From positions 1 to 36,668 of the forward strand of contig BFEA01000035.1 of assembly GCA_003427395.1 (NCBI GenBank): a stretch of DNA of 36,668 nt, written 5' to 3'. The DNA is from Chara braunii. Its lineage: Eukaryota; Streptophyta; Charophyceae; Charales; Characeae. Below, piece after piece: positions 19,767 through 30,479 of the stretch; the stretch's first letter is position 1, and each line of letters opens with the position of its first letter. Under the pieces are notes generated by a model. The model made no database searches and was not told the DNA's origin. It worked only from the letters and a program-made list of their open reading frames with translations. Position numbers and translations under genes: made by a program.

Positions 19767-20007
19767 CAAAAGTAAGAGACCGAAGAACGCAGTGAAGAAC
19801 AACACTAACACCATTCTCCTCCCCAAGGGCGCAAAGATTCCACCCAAACCGGAGGATCCTGCCGCAAAACCATGGGTAGATCTCCGGATTAGTGAAAGTG
19901 AGTGGAAACACAGGGTGAAGAAAGGGGTTTGCTTGCATTGCACCAAACCGGGACACTCAATCCAACATTGCTTCAGATTGCAGCAGGGAAACCAGCAAAG
20001 GGAGTAG
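18327..20007 (+). pseudogene. R2 gag
   Basis: ATGGCATCTGCAG at 18327 begins MASAAEWKLQIDAAPEAEKA, followed by a Glu/Lys-rich segment and a TAG at 18624. The capsid part continues in other frames (SKYGGKDDIESWISSM near 18975, then open 19149-19775 with KLKHSKWTDTTHSLQQYVSE). A pure CA repeat (19687-19764) interrupts the reading. The zinc knuckle CLHCTKPGHSIQHC (CX2CX4HX4C) is in a different frame just after it (open 19675-20007). Several stops (near 19019 and 19070) also break it. The capsid-then-knuckle order supports gag. Confidence 0.8.
19687..19764. repeat. (AC)39 microsatellite inside gag
   Basis: Uninterrupted AC dinucleotides for 78 bp. The N-terminal gag frame enters it as Thr-His repeats, and the zinc knuckle lies in another frame after it. 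Confidence 0.98.
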
Positions 20008-20052
20008 AGACATCATCAGCACACTCTACAGACGGAAAAGCTGAACATGTAA

Positions 20053-20643
20053 GTGCAAACCCTTCACCGGATTTTGATCCTACTCAACAAACCTCTCTTG
20101 AGACCCCATCTGATGTTGATTCCAAGGCTGAGAAATTGCACATCCTCTACAAGGAGCCTTAGGTGGAGTCGGAAGAAATTGACTTCATGCTCTCTTGTTG
20201 CGCTGGGCTCACATGAAGCAAGAACATGCGCAAGGGAAAATGAAGTTGATCTTTTTCAACTCCCCATTAACGGTCGTTACATTCGTGCGTTGGCTGATTG
20301 TGGCGAAACCGCCAACTACTTCGCAGCGCCGCACGACATTCGTAAGGCACGCTTGGGAATGAAGCAAGTGACTTTGCAAAATCCTTGTCGGACCCAAGTG
20401 GGCAACCAAGAGGTTGCCACATCTACACATGCACTCAAAGTTGTGCGCTTTGACGCAGACTGCACAATCATGCATGAGTTGAACTTTTATGTCCTTGATA
20501 AGTGCCCCTTCGACGCGATTATTGGCTTGGGCTGGTTGCAGGCCCAATCTGAAAGAACCATGTGGAAGGACTCACAATTCATAGTCAAAGATGCCATTAG
20601 GATCGAGCGTCCAGTCCTCTTGGACGAGCAAAGTCCCAAGTGA
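20053..20643 (+). pseudogene. R2 pol: protease
   Basis: The aspartic protease domain lies at about residues 60-190 of this frame: VDLFQLPINGRYIRALADCG then ETANYF, with the active site reading D-C-G (20296-20304), then FYVLDKCPFDAIIGLGWL, the conserved D.I.G..WL block of retropepsins. The first ~50 codons are probably not native frame. It ends at TGA 20641. D-C-G variants exist in some Ty3/gypsy lineages to my knowledge, so this need not be a lesion. Confidence 0.8.
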
Positions 20644-21795
20644 CTTTTCTCAATGCGATGGAATTCTGCAAAAAGTGGCGCAGGAGCAAAGTTGATGAGC
20701 AAATGTATACAGCCTTTGTTAGGCCTGCTCATATGCCTTCTATTTTTGTTGTACATAATGTGCATGTCGTTTTTACTTTTAATGTAACCACTTCTACCTC
20801 TACTAAATGTACTTCTAGTCCAAACGACTCTGCTTCAAATCATGTTGTTTTCGCTACACCTATCAGGTATGCTTGCACCAGAATCTGATGATCCACCTCC
20901 GAAAATCCCATCAGAGATCCGCAACCTTCTCAACCGATTTCTTGAAGTTTTGGCTGAACCGCATGGAGTTCCCGTGCGTCCGGTCCGACACAAGATCAAG
21001 TTGATAGAAGACAACACTCCTTCAAAGGGTTGTGTCTATCGAATAGGCTCAGGCGAATTGGAGGAGTTCCGAAGGCAGATCGAAGACATGCTTGAAAAAG
21101 GTTGGATCAAGCTAAGCGAATCCGAATTCGGTGCACCAGTTTTGTTTGTCCATAAGATAGGAGGCAAGCTACGGATGTGTATCAATTACTGCGGACTGAA
21201 TAAAATAACAAGAAAGAATGCATACCCGTTGCCACACATTGATGATCTGCTTGATGCTGCAGGTGGATGCAAGGTCTTTAGCAAGATCGATCTCAAGTCT
21301 GGCTACCACCAGATTGAAGTCGACCCTGCAGACCTGCATAAAACTGCATTCAAAACTCGCGATTGGCTATACGAATTTACCGTCATGCCCTTCAGCACCG
21401 ACCACCTTCCAAAGTCTCATGGACAAGGTGTTTCGCAATCAGATCAATCGATTTGTTGTTGTTTATTGATGACATACTAATCTTCAACAAGTCGATGGAG
21501 GAGCACATGAGACACCTTGAGGAAGTGTTGCAAATCCTCAGGGATGGTTGTTCGTTGCAAGCCTAGAGCCCGAGGCAACCAAAGTTGAGGTCATCCGCGA
21601 ATGGCCTCAACCGGCAGATGTTCGAGAGTTGCGTTCTTTTATTGGTCTCACGTCGTACTACCGTAAGTTTTATGTTCAAATTCTCTATCATCGCTCGTCC
21701 GCTGCCCAAATTGACAAGCAAGAACATGTCTTACACATGGGATGGGGAATGCACAACCGCCTTCCAAGCATTGAAGGAGACTTTGCTGAGTCATC
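20644..21795 (+). pseudogene. R2 pol: reverse transcriptase
   Basis: A linker (FLNAMEFCKKWRRSKVDEQM), then RT open at 20842-21480: EMLEKGW-type segment, SEFGAPVLFVHK, RMCINYCGLN (family DYR, here NYC) and [14 protein letters not shown]. At MPFS (~21390) about five residues of the MPFGLTNAP block are missing and the frame changes. The catalytic VVVYIDDILIF is split by a frameshift at the Tyr (~21466). About 40 residues after LQILRDG (~21547) are deleted, and the connection VIREWPQPADVRELRSFIGL with SYYRKF follows. The enzyme would be dead. Confidence 0.85.
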
Positions 21796-22302
21796 TTGTG
21801 CTCCACATTGCAGAGATCCCAAACTTACGTTCGTAGTAACTACAGATGCAAGCTTGTATGGGATTGGTGCAGTGCTGCAGATGATGGTGACGGCTTACGT
21901 CCGCTTGACTACTACAGCAAACACATGCCCAATCACAAGGTAGCTGCCTCCACTTACATGCGAGAACTCTATGCCTTGAGAAAGGCACTAGATCATTGGA
22001 AACACTACCTCTTGGGTCGCCATTTCAAAGTGTTCTCAGACCACGAGACTTTGAAATGGATTCAAACACAAATTAATCCATCAACTACATTGACCCGCTG
22101 GCTGCATGAGATTGATGTGTATGATTTTGAACTTGAACACAAGAAAGGTTGTTACAATCGCATTGCGGATACTTTGTCTCGCCACCCTGAATACATGACT
22201 TGTCTTGTAGGTTCCTACAATCTCCGTAAGAATTTGAAGGAGGAACTAGTTGAGCATACTGCCAAGGACCCGAAACTCAATCCCATCCTTGAGCAGACCT
22301 AA
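21796..22302 (+). pseudogene. R2 pol: RNase H
   Basis: TTDASLYGIGAVL is read in the neighbouring frame at 21838-21880, then, in this frame, DYYSKHMPNHKVAASTYMRE, LYALRKALDHWKHYLLGRHF, SDHETLKWIQTQ and YNRIADTLSR. All four acidic catalytic blocks are recognisable, but two frames are needed. It is followed by a stop at 22300. Confidence 0.85.
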
Positions 22303-23569
22303 GCTGACCCTAGCAGTCAGCCTGATTTCCACGAGTGTAAAGGTTTGTTCTTCCGACGTCACAGGAAGTACGATCGACTGTGTGTACCCAACCATAAGCT
22401 TATCCGTACTCTTCTTCGACTTGGCTCATGGCCGGAGTGGACACTTCGGTTTTGAAAATACATATGGAAGTCTATTGCAAAAGTTTGTATGGCCTGGGAT
22501 GAAAGAAATTGCACGAAAGTTTGTGGTTGAGTGTGAAGTTTGTCAACGCATTAAACCATCTCAGCAAAAGCCCTATGGGCTGCTGTATCCCCTTCCTATT
22601 CCTGATGGCCCAGCCATCGATTTCACGGACATGGGAAAGAAGAGAAGGAACGGATATTCACAAGTAATGGTGATCGTTGACCGCTTTTTAAAATTTCTGA
22701 ATTTGATCCCATTGCCACCTCACGCCCCAACTAACCTTGTGATCGAGGAGTTTCACAATAAGTACATTTTGCAGTGTGGGCCCCCGAAGACTCTTGTGAG
22801 TGACTGGGACACTAGGTTCATAAGTGCAGATTGGAAGGATTTCATCTCCCAGATCTATGACATCAAACTCAAGATGGCGTATGGTCGACATCCCGAAGCC
22901 AATGGATAGGCCAAGGAGATCAACCAGACTGTGATCCAACTTCTCCGAGCTCTAATTGTGTCGGATCAAAACTTTTGGGATGAGGAATTGCCGATTGTGC
23001 AGGGATTGTACAACTCCATACACTCCACCGGGATGACACCTAATTGGTTGCACCTTGGGTGGCAAATTCACAATCCCCTATCCTATTTGTTTCCTGACCC
23101 GCCACTTGGCCTAACACCTGGCCAGCCACGCTACAACGCTAAGTTTGATTGCTTGCTCAAAGTTGTTGTTGCAGCTATGGAAAGGTGCCATGATTAAGCA
23201 TGCTAACAAAAAGCGCCAGCCTGAACCTTTCATAGCGGGACGTTATGTCAAGGTCAAAATGTCTGAGTTTTCTGAAGAGGAAGGTGTATCACGAAAGCTT
23301 CTTCCTCGATATTACGGTCCGTGGAAGGTATTGAACCAGGTAGGGGAGGATTCATTCGGTCCTTGCACGATCGACATGCCTAGCGCATGTACCCAGTCTT
23401 TCACGCGTAGAAGTTGTTTCCGTATGTACCAACTGAAACTTTTTCGTATCGAGAATCGGCGATTCCTCGCGCAATCAATGGCAGTCACAAGATTGATAGA
23501 ATTGTCGAGCACAATGAAAAAGGGAGAAACAGACAATACAAAGTCCATTTTCTATATCACCCATTAAAT
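22303..23569 (+). pseudogene. R2 pol: integrase with chromodomain-like tail
   Basis: HGRSGHFGFENTY ... CEVCQRIKPSQQ is the HHCC zinc region. The core has AIDFTDM, MVIVDRFLKF and VSDWDTRF, and then HPEANG is followed by TAG (22907-22909) and AKEINQ. The codon aligned with the catalytic Glu of QTE/QAE is Lys, a second inactivating change. After 22910 the frame continues (NFWDEELPIVQGLYNSIHST) and shifts near 23190 to ANKKRQPEPFIAGRYVKVKM and KLLPRYYGPWKVL. The last segment, in yet another frame (about 23480-23569), reads HKIDRIVEHNEKGRNRQYKV, a chromodomain-like start without visible C-terminal half. Confidence 0.82.
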
Positions 23570-23780
23570 GATTTTTACTAAATATTGCTAAGAAGGACTT
23601 GCTGCAGAGTGCCCCGCGAGTTGTCAACGCATATGAATGACTGATTGTCTCCGAACAGCAACCTAAGTTCACCGCTACTGTCACTCCTACGGAACATACC
23701 CGATCTCTCTTTGCCATTTACGCTTATGATGCATTATGCAGGGACTCTCAGTGCGTTACTCGCTCGAAGGGACCTCGCTC

Positions 23781-23795
23781 TTGAGGGGCGGGTAG
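23781..23795 (+). promoter_or_regulatory. R2 polypurine tract
   Basis: TTGAGGGGCGGGTAG directly before the LTR start TGTAATGACC. Purine-rich with a GGGG core. Confidence 0.8.
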
Positions 23796-24453
23796 TGTAA
23801 TGACCCGCCATAACACAGACTGAGAACACTGCTGATTTCTGAGTTTTGCCAATGGAATGGATGCCTTGCTGAGATTCCCACATTCTGTTGAGTTTTCTAA
23901 GTCTGAGTGTGTGCGTGCTTGGTGACCTGCGTGCCTGTCTGAGTGCTTGTTGGCATGAGTGTGTGTTTTACTTGTTTGGGAGGCCCGTAGGGCCGGTACT
24001 TACCTGTGGTCGTGGCATTGAGGGTTGCAGCAGGGAAAACACGCGAGTGGCGGAGCCAGGGGCCCGTGGCAGTTGGATCAACGGAAAAACAATCACGTAG
24101 CAGGTAGGTCGGTACCACACCCAGTAGAAGTAGATGTCTCGGGTACTCGAGGCAGAGCAGAAGAAGACAAAGTTGGCATTTTTAGAGGCCCGGTAGCGGT
24201 AGGCTAGGCCTAGGCGGGTACCAGTCCATCCAGTCTCAGTCTAGGGCCTGCGCGGGCAATATCAGAGTCTGCAATGATGTTTCCCTCCGAAAGGGAGGAG
24301 GTACCAGTTGCTTGGGAGGCCGAGTGGCCTGGAAATCACCGCCCGGGAGGTAGGTAGGCCGCTATATCTTGAGACTGGGCGAAGAACCCAGCCTCATTCT
24401 TCAGTGTGCAAGTTTGACAACACACGCACAGCCTTGCTAAGCTCTCCAATCAG

Positions 24454-24528
<75 letters not shown>

Positions 24529-24529
24529 N

Positions 24530-24607
<78 letters not shown>

Positions 24608-25012
24608 GCTTACCTGGAGGTCACTGCCGTGTTGGAGAGACAGTTCTCTGCTTTCAAAGGTTGGCATTGTCATTCCGGTGTAGTTCTTCCTTCTCCTATT
24701 TGATTATGCATTGTTGAGTAACTTAATTGGCGAGGTGCTTGGGAGAGTCGTACCAGCTTCATCACTAGCAGAGGGATAGGTTGTTGAGAGAGAGGTGGTA
24801 AGAAGAGGAAGAAGCAGTCTGGAGGAAGGAGGGGGAAGGCGAGACAAGACATTGTATTCATTGATTATTATCGGTGACAACAACTCCTTTTCTTCTTCTT
24901 TCCTTCGTCTATACTCTTGTCTAATCGACAACTTTTGGTTGATGTCAATCTTTGGACATTATGAAATTCATTGCATTGTGTTGATTTTGTGAGCTTCTCA
25001 GTATTGGGTTCA
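23796..25012 (+). repeat. R2 3' LTR
   Basis: Starts TGTAATGACCC and ends GGGTTCA before TCACA (25013-25017), which repeats the bases before the 5' LTR. Homology to the 5' LTR ends near 24424, then a 150-bp GA repeat and unrelated sequence follow. The end call depends on the target duplication. Confidence 0.65.
24457..24606. repeat. (GA)75 microsatellite with one ambiguous base
   Basis: Pure GA except N at 24529. Length is likely collapsed or uncertain in the assembly. Located where the two R2 LTRs stop matching. Confidence 0.98.
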
Positions 25013-25141
25013 TCACATTCCACTCATTTATTATCAACAAATAAATGCAGACATCACTTCGCCCAGAGCAGGGTTTGTGTTCTAAAAGTCAAAGTCTACA
25101 GACCTCCACCTGCAGCTCAAAGGACATGGATTCAAGGGTGT

Positions 25142-25279
25142 TCAGGTACTCGACATTAACGGCCATAATCCGGAGATAGAGAAGCGGGGAGAAACGCAAT
25201 GGCGCCACAGATAGTGCCTCAATTGGAGATGCCGAAAGGACTGAGGAAGCTGCACCAATGATGTTCCTGCGGAAGCCAT
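25142..25279 (-). CDS. Possible first coding exon (low confidence)
   Basis: The minus-strand ATG at 25279 sits in AGAATGGCTTCC, a typical plant-like start context. It opens MASAGTSLVQLPQSFRHLQL followed by Arg-, Ser- and Leu-rich sequence without acidic residues, resembling an organelle transit peptide. It runs to a TGA at 25142, with a weak donor GTACCT just before. An alternative frame (25089-25337) through the same bases ends ..MSFELQ before GTGGAG. If real, it could belong to the gene whose exon is at 14853-15035, with R2 in the intron. Confidence 0.22.
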   Translation of the reverse strand: MASAGTSLVQLPQSFRHLQLRHYLWRHCVSPRFSISGLWPLMSST

Positions 25280-25528
25280 TCTGGACACATACAACACAAC
25301 CGGAAAAGAAGGGAAAATTGCTGAGAACAGTGACCAACTGATTTCAGCTAAGACAAAGAACCAACAATCAGTTCTCACCCAACAATTTCTTGAGTAAGTG
25401 GAAACCTACCAATACATTGACAATCATCAATTCTTTTTTCGGCTTGTTTCTCAATTTGTCTTCCTGAATTCCTATCTGACACTTTTGATACTGGATGTTT
25501 CGTCGAAGTTCAAACTAGTCATCAAAGG

Positions 25529-25639
25529 CTACCGCCTTCACCCGAATAGAACGCCCGTTCAATATAACTGTATTTAGGACATTTTTCATTCCAGATGCAG
25601 CGATAATGACCGGGCTTTCTATTCGGGTGAAGACGGTAG
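25529..25639. mobile_element. Foldback/MITE-like element C
   Basis: Starts CTACCGCCTTCACCCGAATA then GAACGCCCG and ends with the complementary CGGGC.TTCTATTCGGGTGAAGACGGTAG. The arms (~38 bp) leave a centre of ~35 bp, so almost the whole element can fold. No ORF. Confidence 0.75.
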
Positions 25640-25704
25640 GCTGTTATCCAAGCGGCCTGGACTGACTCTGGGTGCCCAGGAACCCACCTGCGCAGGCTTG
25701 GCAG

Positions 25705-25814
25705 CTACCGTCTTCACCCGAATAGAATGCCCGGTCATTATATCTGTATTGGTGCAATTTTCAGTCCAGATACGGCAATAATTACCAGGCGTTCTATTCA
25801 GGTGAAGACGGTAG
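25705..25814. mobile_element. Foldback/MITE-like element D
   Basis: Same structure as C: CTACCGTCTTCACCCGAATA then GAATGCCCGGTCATTATA, ending GTTCTATTCAGGTGAAGACG then GTAG. Flanked by CTA/TAG, compatible with a TA target. Confidence 0.75.
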
Positions 25815-25880
25815 GCATTTATCCAAGCGCCCAGGACTGGCTCCGGGTGCCGAGGAACCCACCTGGGCAGGCTTGGCCAG

Positions 25881-26213
25881 TCAGGGTCCAGGTGCGGTCG
25901 CAGGCAGTCTGAGAGCGAAATATTTTATATAATAAAAGAATACAAAGCCAAAAAATCCAAAAGTAAACAGGAAAGCCAGAAATGTCGAATCAAATTGTAA
26001 GACAAGCAACTTTTGCTGAGGGTTGCCTCAAAATTTGCCACTAATTCATGAGAACACCGGATCTGGGGACCAGGGGGTTAGACAGGTTATCTACTTCTCT
26101 ATGGCAGGAGAGGATGCCCTCCTGTCCTCTCTTGGCTATGGAGGTTAAGAATTTTGATAAGCTGGTTCTCGAATGGCGAGAAATAAGTGTGCAGATTTTT
26201 GTAATTCCTTTAA
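25881..26213. other. No recognised gene
   Basis: A/T-rich, then a moderately coding-like stretch on either strand (26048-26215). R3 is inserted at its right edge, and the same sequence resumes at 34769. Nothing identifiable. Confidence 0.3.
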
Positions 26214-26217
26214 TTGA

Positions 26218-27213
26218 TGCGAGGATCCGGATCCTCAGCAGGCCTAAGGGGCCCCCTGTTGCATCTGTGCCCGCCCTAAGTGAAGGCGGGCCTAACAAAT
26301 CACGAGAGGCCCTCGGCTGTCAATTTCGTATTTGGGGTCCAGGCAGTTTCGTCGCGCCAGTTGGTTGAGGAAAACACAGGCCGAGCAGCGGGACTTTCGA
26401 CGGCCTTCCAGGCTTTTCCAAAATGATGCAGGCCCTGGACGAGAATCGCAGCCTCATACACAGACAGTTGGGAGGCCCAACCGAATAAGGCCCAGTAGCT
26501 GCAAGAGAGGCGCAGCATCCTGGGGCCTACCGGAAGCTTCTGGGCCCAGGCCAGTCCAGCCAGGCTGCTGAATGAGACAGGCTCTTTCCATATAGGAAAG
26601 AGCTCGCTGCCTGGCCGGGCATTCACGCACTTGCATGCCTAGCGGCAGCCCTGCTGGAGCAAGCGCTCGCAGGCTGCTATAGGCACTGAGAGGCAAGGCG
26701 TGGGCATGTGTGGTCGTGTGAAGGAGGAGGGCGCTGCTGAGGGCAGCGCCATAGCCTAGCCACCATAGCTGGCGGGCTTGGACTACAGTGAGGCGCAGGG
26801 GTGGTCTTCGGGTGTACAGAGAGAAGACGTGGATGTAAGACGAGGGACAGAAAGAAGGATGATGATGATGATGATGTGAGAGGACATACCTGGTATTGGC
26901 GGTGGTCTGCTACGCCCGACATCTCCAAGTACTTTGCTGGCTGCTGACGTCAACAGTTTCATTGTCAATTAGTAGGCTAGTAGTAGCTGTGTAGGGAGTA
27001 GGCTGGGCGCCGAGCGCCAAGTAGGAAGATAGGGCCTGGATACTCACGTTGGTGGTGGTGAGAGATAGCTCTTATTGACATTGGTTTTCAGTGTTACAAT
27101 TCTTCATTGGTGTTATATTGGTGCAACTCTCTGGACACTGTGATACTATCTGGTCTTCAATGTGATTGTGCATTTGGTTTATCGTCATCCCGCTATTGCT
27201 CATTTTCCTTGCA
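26218..27213 (+). repeat. R3 5' LTR
   Basis: Starts TGCGAGGATCCGGATCCTC (containing a perfect 16-bp palindrome at 26221-26236) and ends TTTTCCTTGCA before ATT and the primer site. The family hairpin GCCCGCC-loop-GGCGGGC is at 26269-26291. A GATGAT run lies at 26859-26877. 26218-26935 matches the 3' LTR. Confidence 0.88.
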
Positions 27214-27215
27214 AT

Positions 27216-27228
27216 TGGGTATCAGAGC
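27216..27228 (+). promoter_or_regulatory. R3 primer-binding site (tRNA-iMet type)
   Basis: TGGGTATCAGAGC followed by TGGTTCGAAC. It matches the initiator-Met complement TGGTATCAGAGC except for one extra G. Confidence 0.85.
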
Positions 27229-28496
27229 TGGTTCGAACTGCGATCATTGGTTCTTCGCAATAGCTGTTCGGTGCTTTGCATGAGGTGTGGGGCAGTGATA
27301 AGGCTTGTGCGTTGGATGTAAGGTGGCCCAGGGTCGTGTGAGCGCGCCAGGAAGCTATGTGGTGACAATAGGGGTGTACGCTGGATGATGAGAGCTCACT
27401 GATGTGGCATTTAAGCCGAGGTGGAACTGCATTCTGCTGTTGGTTGTGCCGACACAAAGACCGGTCATCATAAATGCACATCAGGTTGCCGGTGAGAAAT
27501 TTGTGGTTGGGAGCAGCATTATGAGGTACGTTGCTTCCTTCCTTATCTACCCTCTTCATTGCTTCTTACCGTGAGGAAGTGAGTTCTGTCTTGAGAGTCC
27601 TCTCAATGTGAGGTGTCGCGAGCACTCAACCTTGAGAGTCGACATTCTTCCTGGGCAGCAAGCTGGTGGGAGACGGGCGTTGCCTCTGAAGGGCCCTGGA
27701 CGAAGCACTCGGGTCACGGTCACCATGCCAACCCGCTGGGACTAGTACACGCATGCCTTGCCGCAAGTCCTTGGTTCTGCTGCTGCACAATAGTGGTCAT
27801 GCAGGGCATGCCAACCCTTTGAACAGACACTCATCAGACCGTCTTTGAATATTTCTGGCAGAGACTCGGTGTTGATTCTGGCTGTGATCGTCATCCTGTC
27901 TGCGACGTTGAATAATTCCTGAGGAGGTATGGGGATCTCCTTAAATGCCTCCTGATCAGCCAGATCAAACCGGGTGTAAGGCTCGTTGCATGCGAGGATA
28001 AATAATGTGCAGGGGCTGGCAGGTTCGACGTTGACTTGGGGCACAGGGGTGGGCCAGATTGCATACCTTTAGACACGCTGCTCAACCAGATGCTCAGGGC
28101 GTTGACACAAAGTGATTACTCAAGAGGGATACAGGTAAAGGGTTGGATTCCGGCAACTGTTCGCCGTGGCATTAATTAGATAAACAGCCATTCAGCATAC
28201 ATCTCTGCAGGGAGCATTATTTTTATTTTTGATTATTTGGTTGTTACGGATTTGACTAACAACTGACCGACAGCTGCACATAGAGTAGTATATTCTTTGC
28301 TGCATTGCAATCTGTATTAGAGTAATCTAAAAATAGGTTTAATATTCCCTGTAGGATCTGACATTGGTTGACACCTAACCATCTAACTGTTCCTGTTCAG
28401 GCCGACCGAAGCTAGTTGTGTATCATAATCGGTTGTGTGTCATGCTGAGGTAGGATTCATAGTGGATTCTAGGTTAGATCACACACACTGTAGCTT
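27229..28496 (+). other. R3 5' leader, conserved with R1
   Basis: No long plus-strand ORF. Blocks shared in order with the R1 leader include GAAATTTGTGGTTGGG, GTGAGGAAGTGAGT, GAAGGGCCCTGG, GGGTCACGGTCACCATGCCA (27711 onward), AGACCGTCT and CTGATCAGCCAGATC. Function unknown; a structured RNA region is plausible. Confidence 0.65.
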
Positions 28497-30416
28497 ATGA
28501 GTGATGCAAGCGGTAGTGAGGAGGAGTTGTTAGTGGATGACTTTAGGGTCACTCGAAGAACTGCTCTCAGTCAACCCTTGACTTTCCTAGAGTTAGGTCC
28601 AGGAGACAAAAGAAGGCTGCGGAGAGAGGCTAGAGAGAGAACAACGGCAAGAAGAGTGAGGGTGGCTGAGGCCAGCGCCAGGTCTAGAACTACAACAAGT
28701 ACCGTTACGACCATGGCTACCTCCTCTACCATGTCGTAGGCCTCTTCACAGGCCACTTCGTCAGGAGTCAGTCAGAGTGGTTCTCGGGCTTCTATTAGTC
28801 AAAGTGTTGGCGTGCAAGTCAGCCAACAGGCTCAACTCACGCCGAAGGATTATAAAATCCTCCAAGCAGAAGAACTTCAGGATGAGCTACAGCGGCCATT
28901 GGATGAGGCAGCACAGAGAAGAAGAGCAATCATGAGAAAAGCTAGACTAGGTAGTAGATTGCAGGAACTAGGCAAGCTAGAGGCACTAGATGAGTCCGCA
29001 CTTGATCCCGCTATGCGAGCACTACGGAATTCGCTCCTGTGTGTGGCGGAGACACAGGTTGTTCAGCAGGTGTTGGCTGAACTAGTGGCAGGCCAGAAAC
29101 GAATTATGGTTGCACTATAGGCCCCTCGTCCAGTGATGAGGCAGCCTCAGTTTGCTGTAGCTCCCCCATCGGTTGCGGGTCCATCAATGGCGCCGTCGCC
29201 AGTTGGGCCCTCATTCTCACCTATGTTTGGCATGCCTCCTTCAGGTGGTTACGTAGCGACTAGTGGTCCGGTTCTTAGAACTTTTGTCGTACCATCCACG
29301 ACAGTGGTTACTACAGTCCCACTGTCAAGTCAGGCCCATGTTAGTGTACAACAACCTGTTTCGGTGGCTATGCAGCCACTGCAGCAATCTCCTGGGCCAA
29401 TGCAGCCTGTGCAGTGGATGCCCAAAATACCCTTGATGAGTCCTAAGCCCTTCTCCGGCGACAAGAAGAAGGATGAGGACTTGGATACCTGGGTAAGGAC
29501 GATGCCTACTTATGTGAGGCACAAGCTTACCAGGCCGGAGCAAGAAGTTGTAGTGGCTGCCTCCTTTTTAGAAGGGTTAGCAGCCCACTGGTTGAATGGC
29601 CTAGTGCAGCAACAAGGCTACGCTGTCAGAACTTCGATGCATGGGCCCAGACCCAAACATTGGAAGAATTCGTACGGTCCGTGTATAACAGGTGGCATGA
29701 CCCTCAGGGGGCTTAAAAGGTCACATACACAATCAACAGTCTTTGTGCCAGAAGGTACAAGAATGTTTGTGAGCTCATGGATACCGTAGAACGTCTGCTC
29801 ATGGTACCTGGCATGCGCTATGACCAGCAGGTACTCCTCACGGATTACCTAAGATGTCTGCCTTCAGAGGTTAGGACAAGGCTGGTAGATGAGGCCTATG
29901 TCGAACAACACAACTTCGCTTCTTTCAGCAAGAAGGCCCTAGATATATAGGCAAAGTTGGGCTCCACGCATCAGAGTCGGGGAGATGGTAGGAAAAAGAG
30001 ACTACCCCAGGACTGGAAGAAGGGAGGGCAACTAATGCTCGTCGACCATGATGGTCAAGCGACAGAAATTGATGACTTCCCAGACCTTGGGGAGGAGACT
30101 GAGCACAATGGGGCCAGCGAGACTTTGGATGGGGGAGTTGTGGCACCCATCAAAGAAGAGGCTGGGCGACCGGGAAAAAGAAGGTAGTACGGTCCACAGG
30201 TCAGGGCGACCAAGGTACGTCCGCATGGGTGGAACTTGGTTTAGAATAAGAGGTGTGGAGGGACCGAGTTGCTAGGGATACGTGCATGAACTGTGGCAAC
30301 TATGGCCACACGTCCAAAACGTGCTGAGGTAAGAAAGTCCTAACGAGGGTAGCCTCTCCAACAGTGGTGGGTCTATCTTTAAACCCTGGCGGTGCTTCTG
30401 CGAGCACTTCATAGGG
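28497..30416 (+). pseudogene. R3 gag
   Basis: ATG at 28497 starts MSDASGSEEELLVDDFRVTR. Stops at 28737 and 29118 (TAG) and 29714 (TAA), then another TAG near 29949, interrupt it, with a frameshift near 29627. Landmarks are a coiled-coil-like segment (EELQDELQRPLDEAAQRRRA), KPFSGDKKKDEDLDTWVRTM, AAHWLNGLV and the zinc knuckle CMNCGNYGHTSKTC (near 30288-30329), directly followed by TGA. The native C-terminus aligns with R1 as far as ASTS near 30410. The stop at 29714 is at the codon that is also a stop in R1 gag. Confidence 0.85.
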
Positions 30417-30479
30417 AAACACCTCGGGCCAGTAGGAGTTTTAGCCGCTCTTAGGCCAGGGCTAGTGACCCACGTATCG

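Larger units (their letters stand above)
15501..25012 (+). mobile_element. R2: degenerate Ty3/gypsy LTR retrotransposon, second family
   Basis: LTR starts (TGTAATGACCC) at 15501 and 23796, primer site at 16847, gag, protease, RT, RNase H, integrase and chromodomain-like tail in Ty3/gypsy order, and a polypurine tract at 23781. The 5-bp TCACA duplication (15496-15500 and 25013-25017) abuts the outer ends. Coding capacity is destroyed by many frameshifts, stops, an internal pol deletion and a large CA repeat in gag. The LTRs match only over their first ~620 bp. R2 is not closely related to R1 and R3 in protein or LTR sequence. Confidence 0.92.
25529..25880. repeat. 176-bp tandem dimer carrying foldback elements C and D
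   Basis: Unit 1 is 25529-25704 and unit 2 is 25705-25880. Each is a ~110-bp foldback element plus a ~65-bp spacer with matching words (TATCCAAGCG, GGAACCCACCTG, GCAGGCTTGG). Either a MITE and its flank were duplicated together or the spacer is part of the element. Confidence 0.85.

Noticed and set aside
24308-24703. Arg-Glu repeat ORF
   Set aside because: Translation of the GA microsatellite within the R2 3' LTR.
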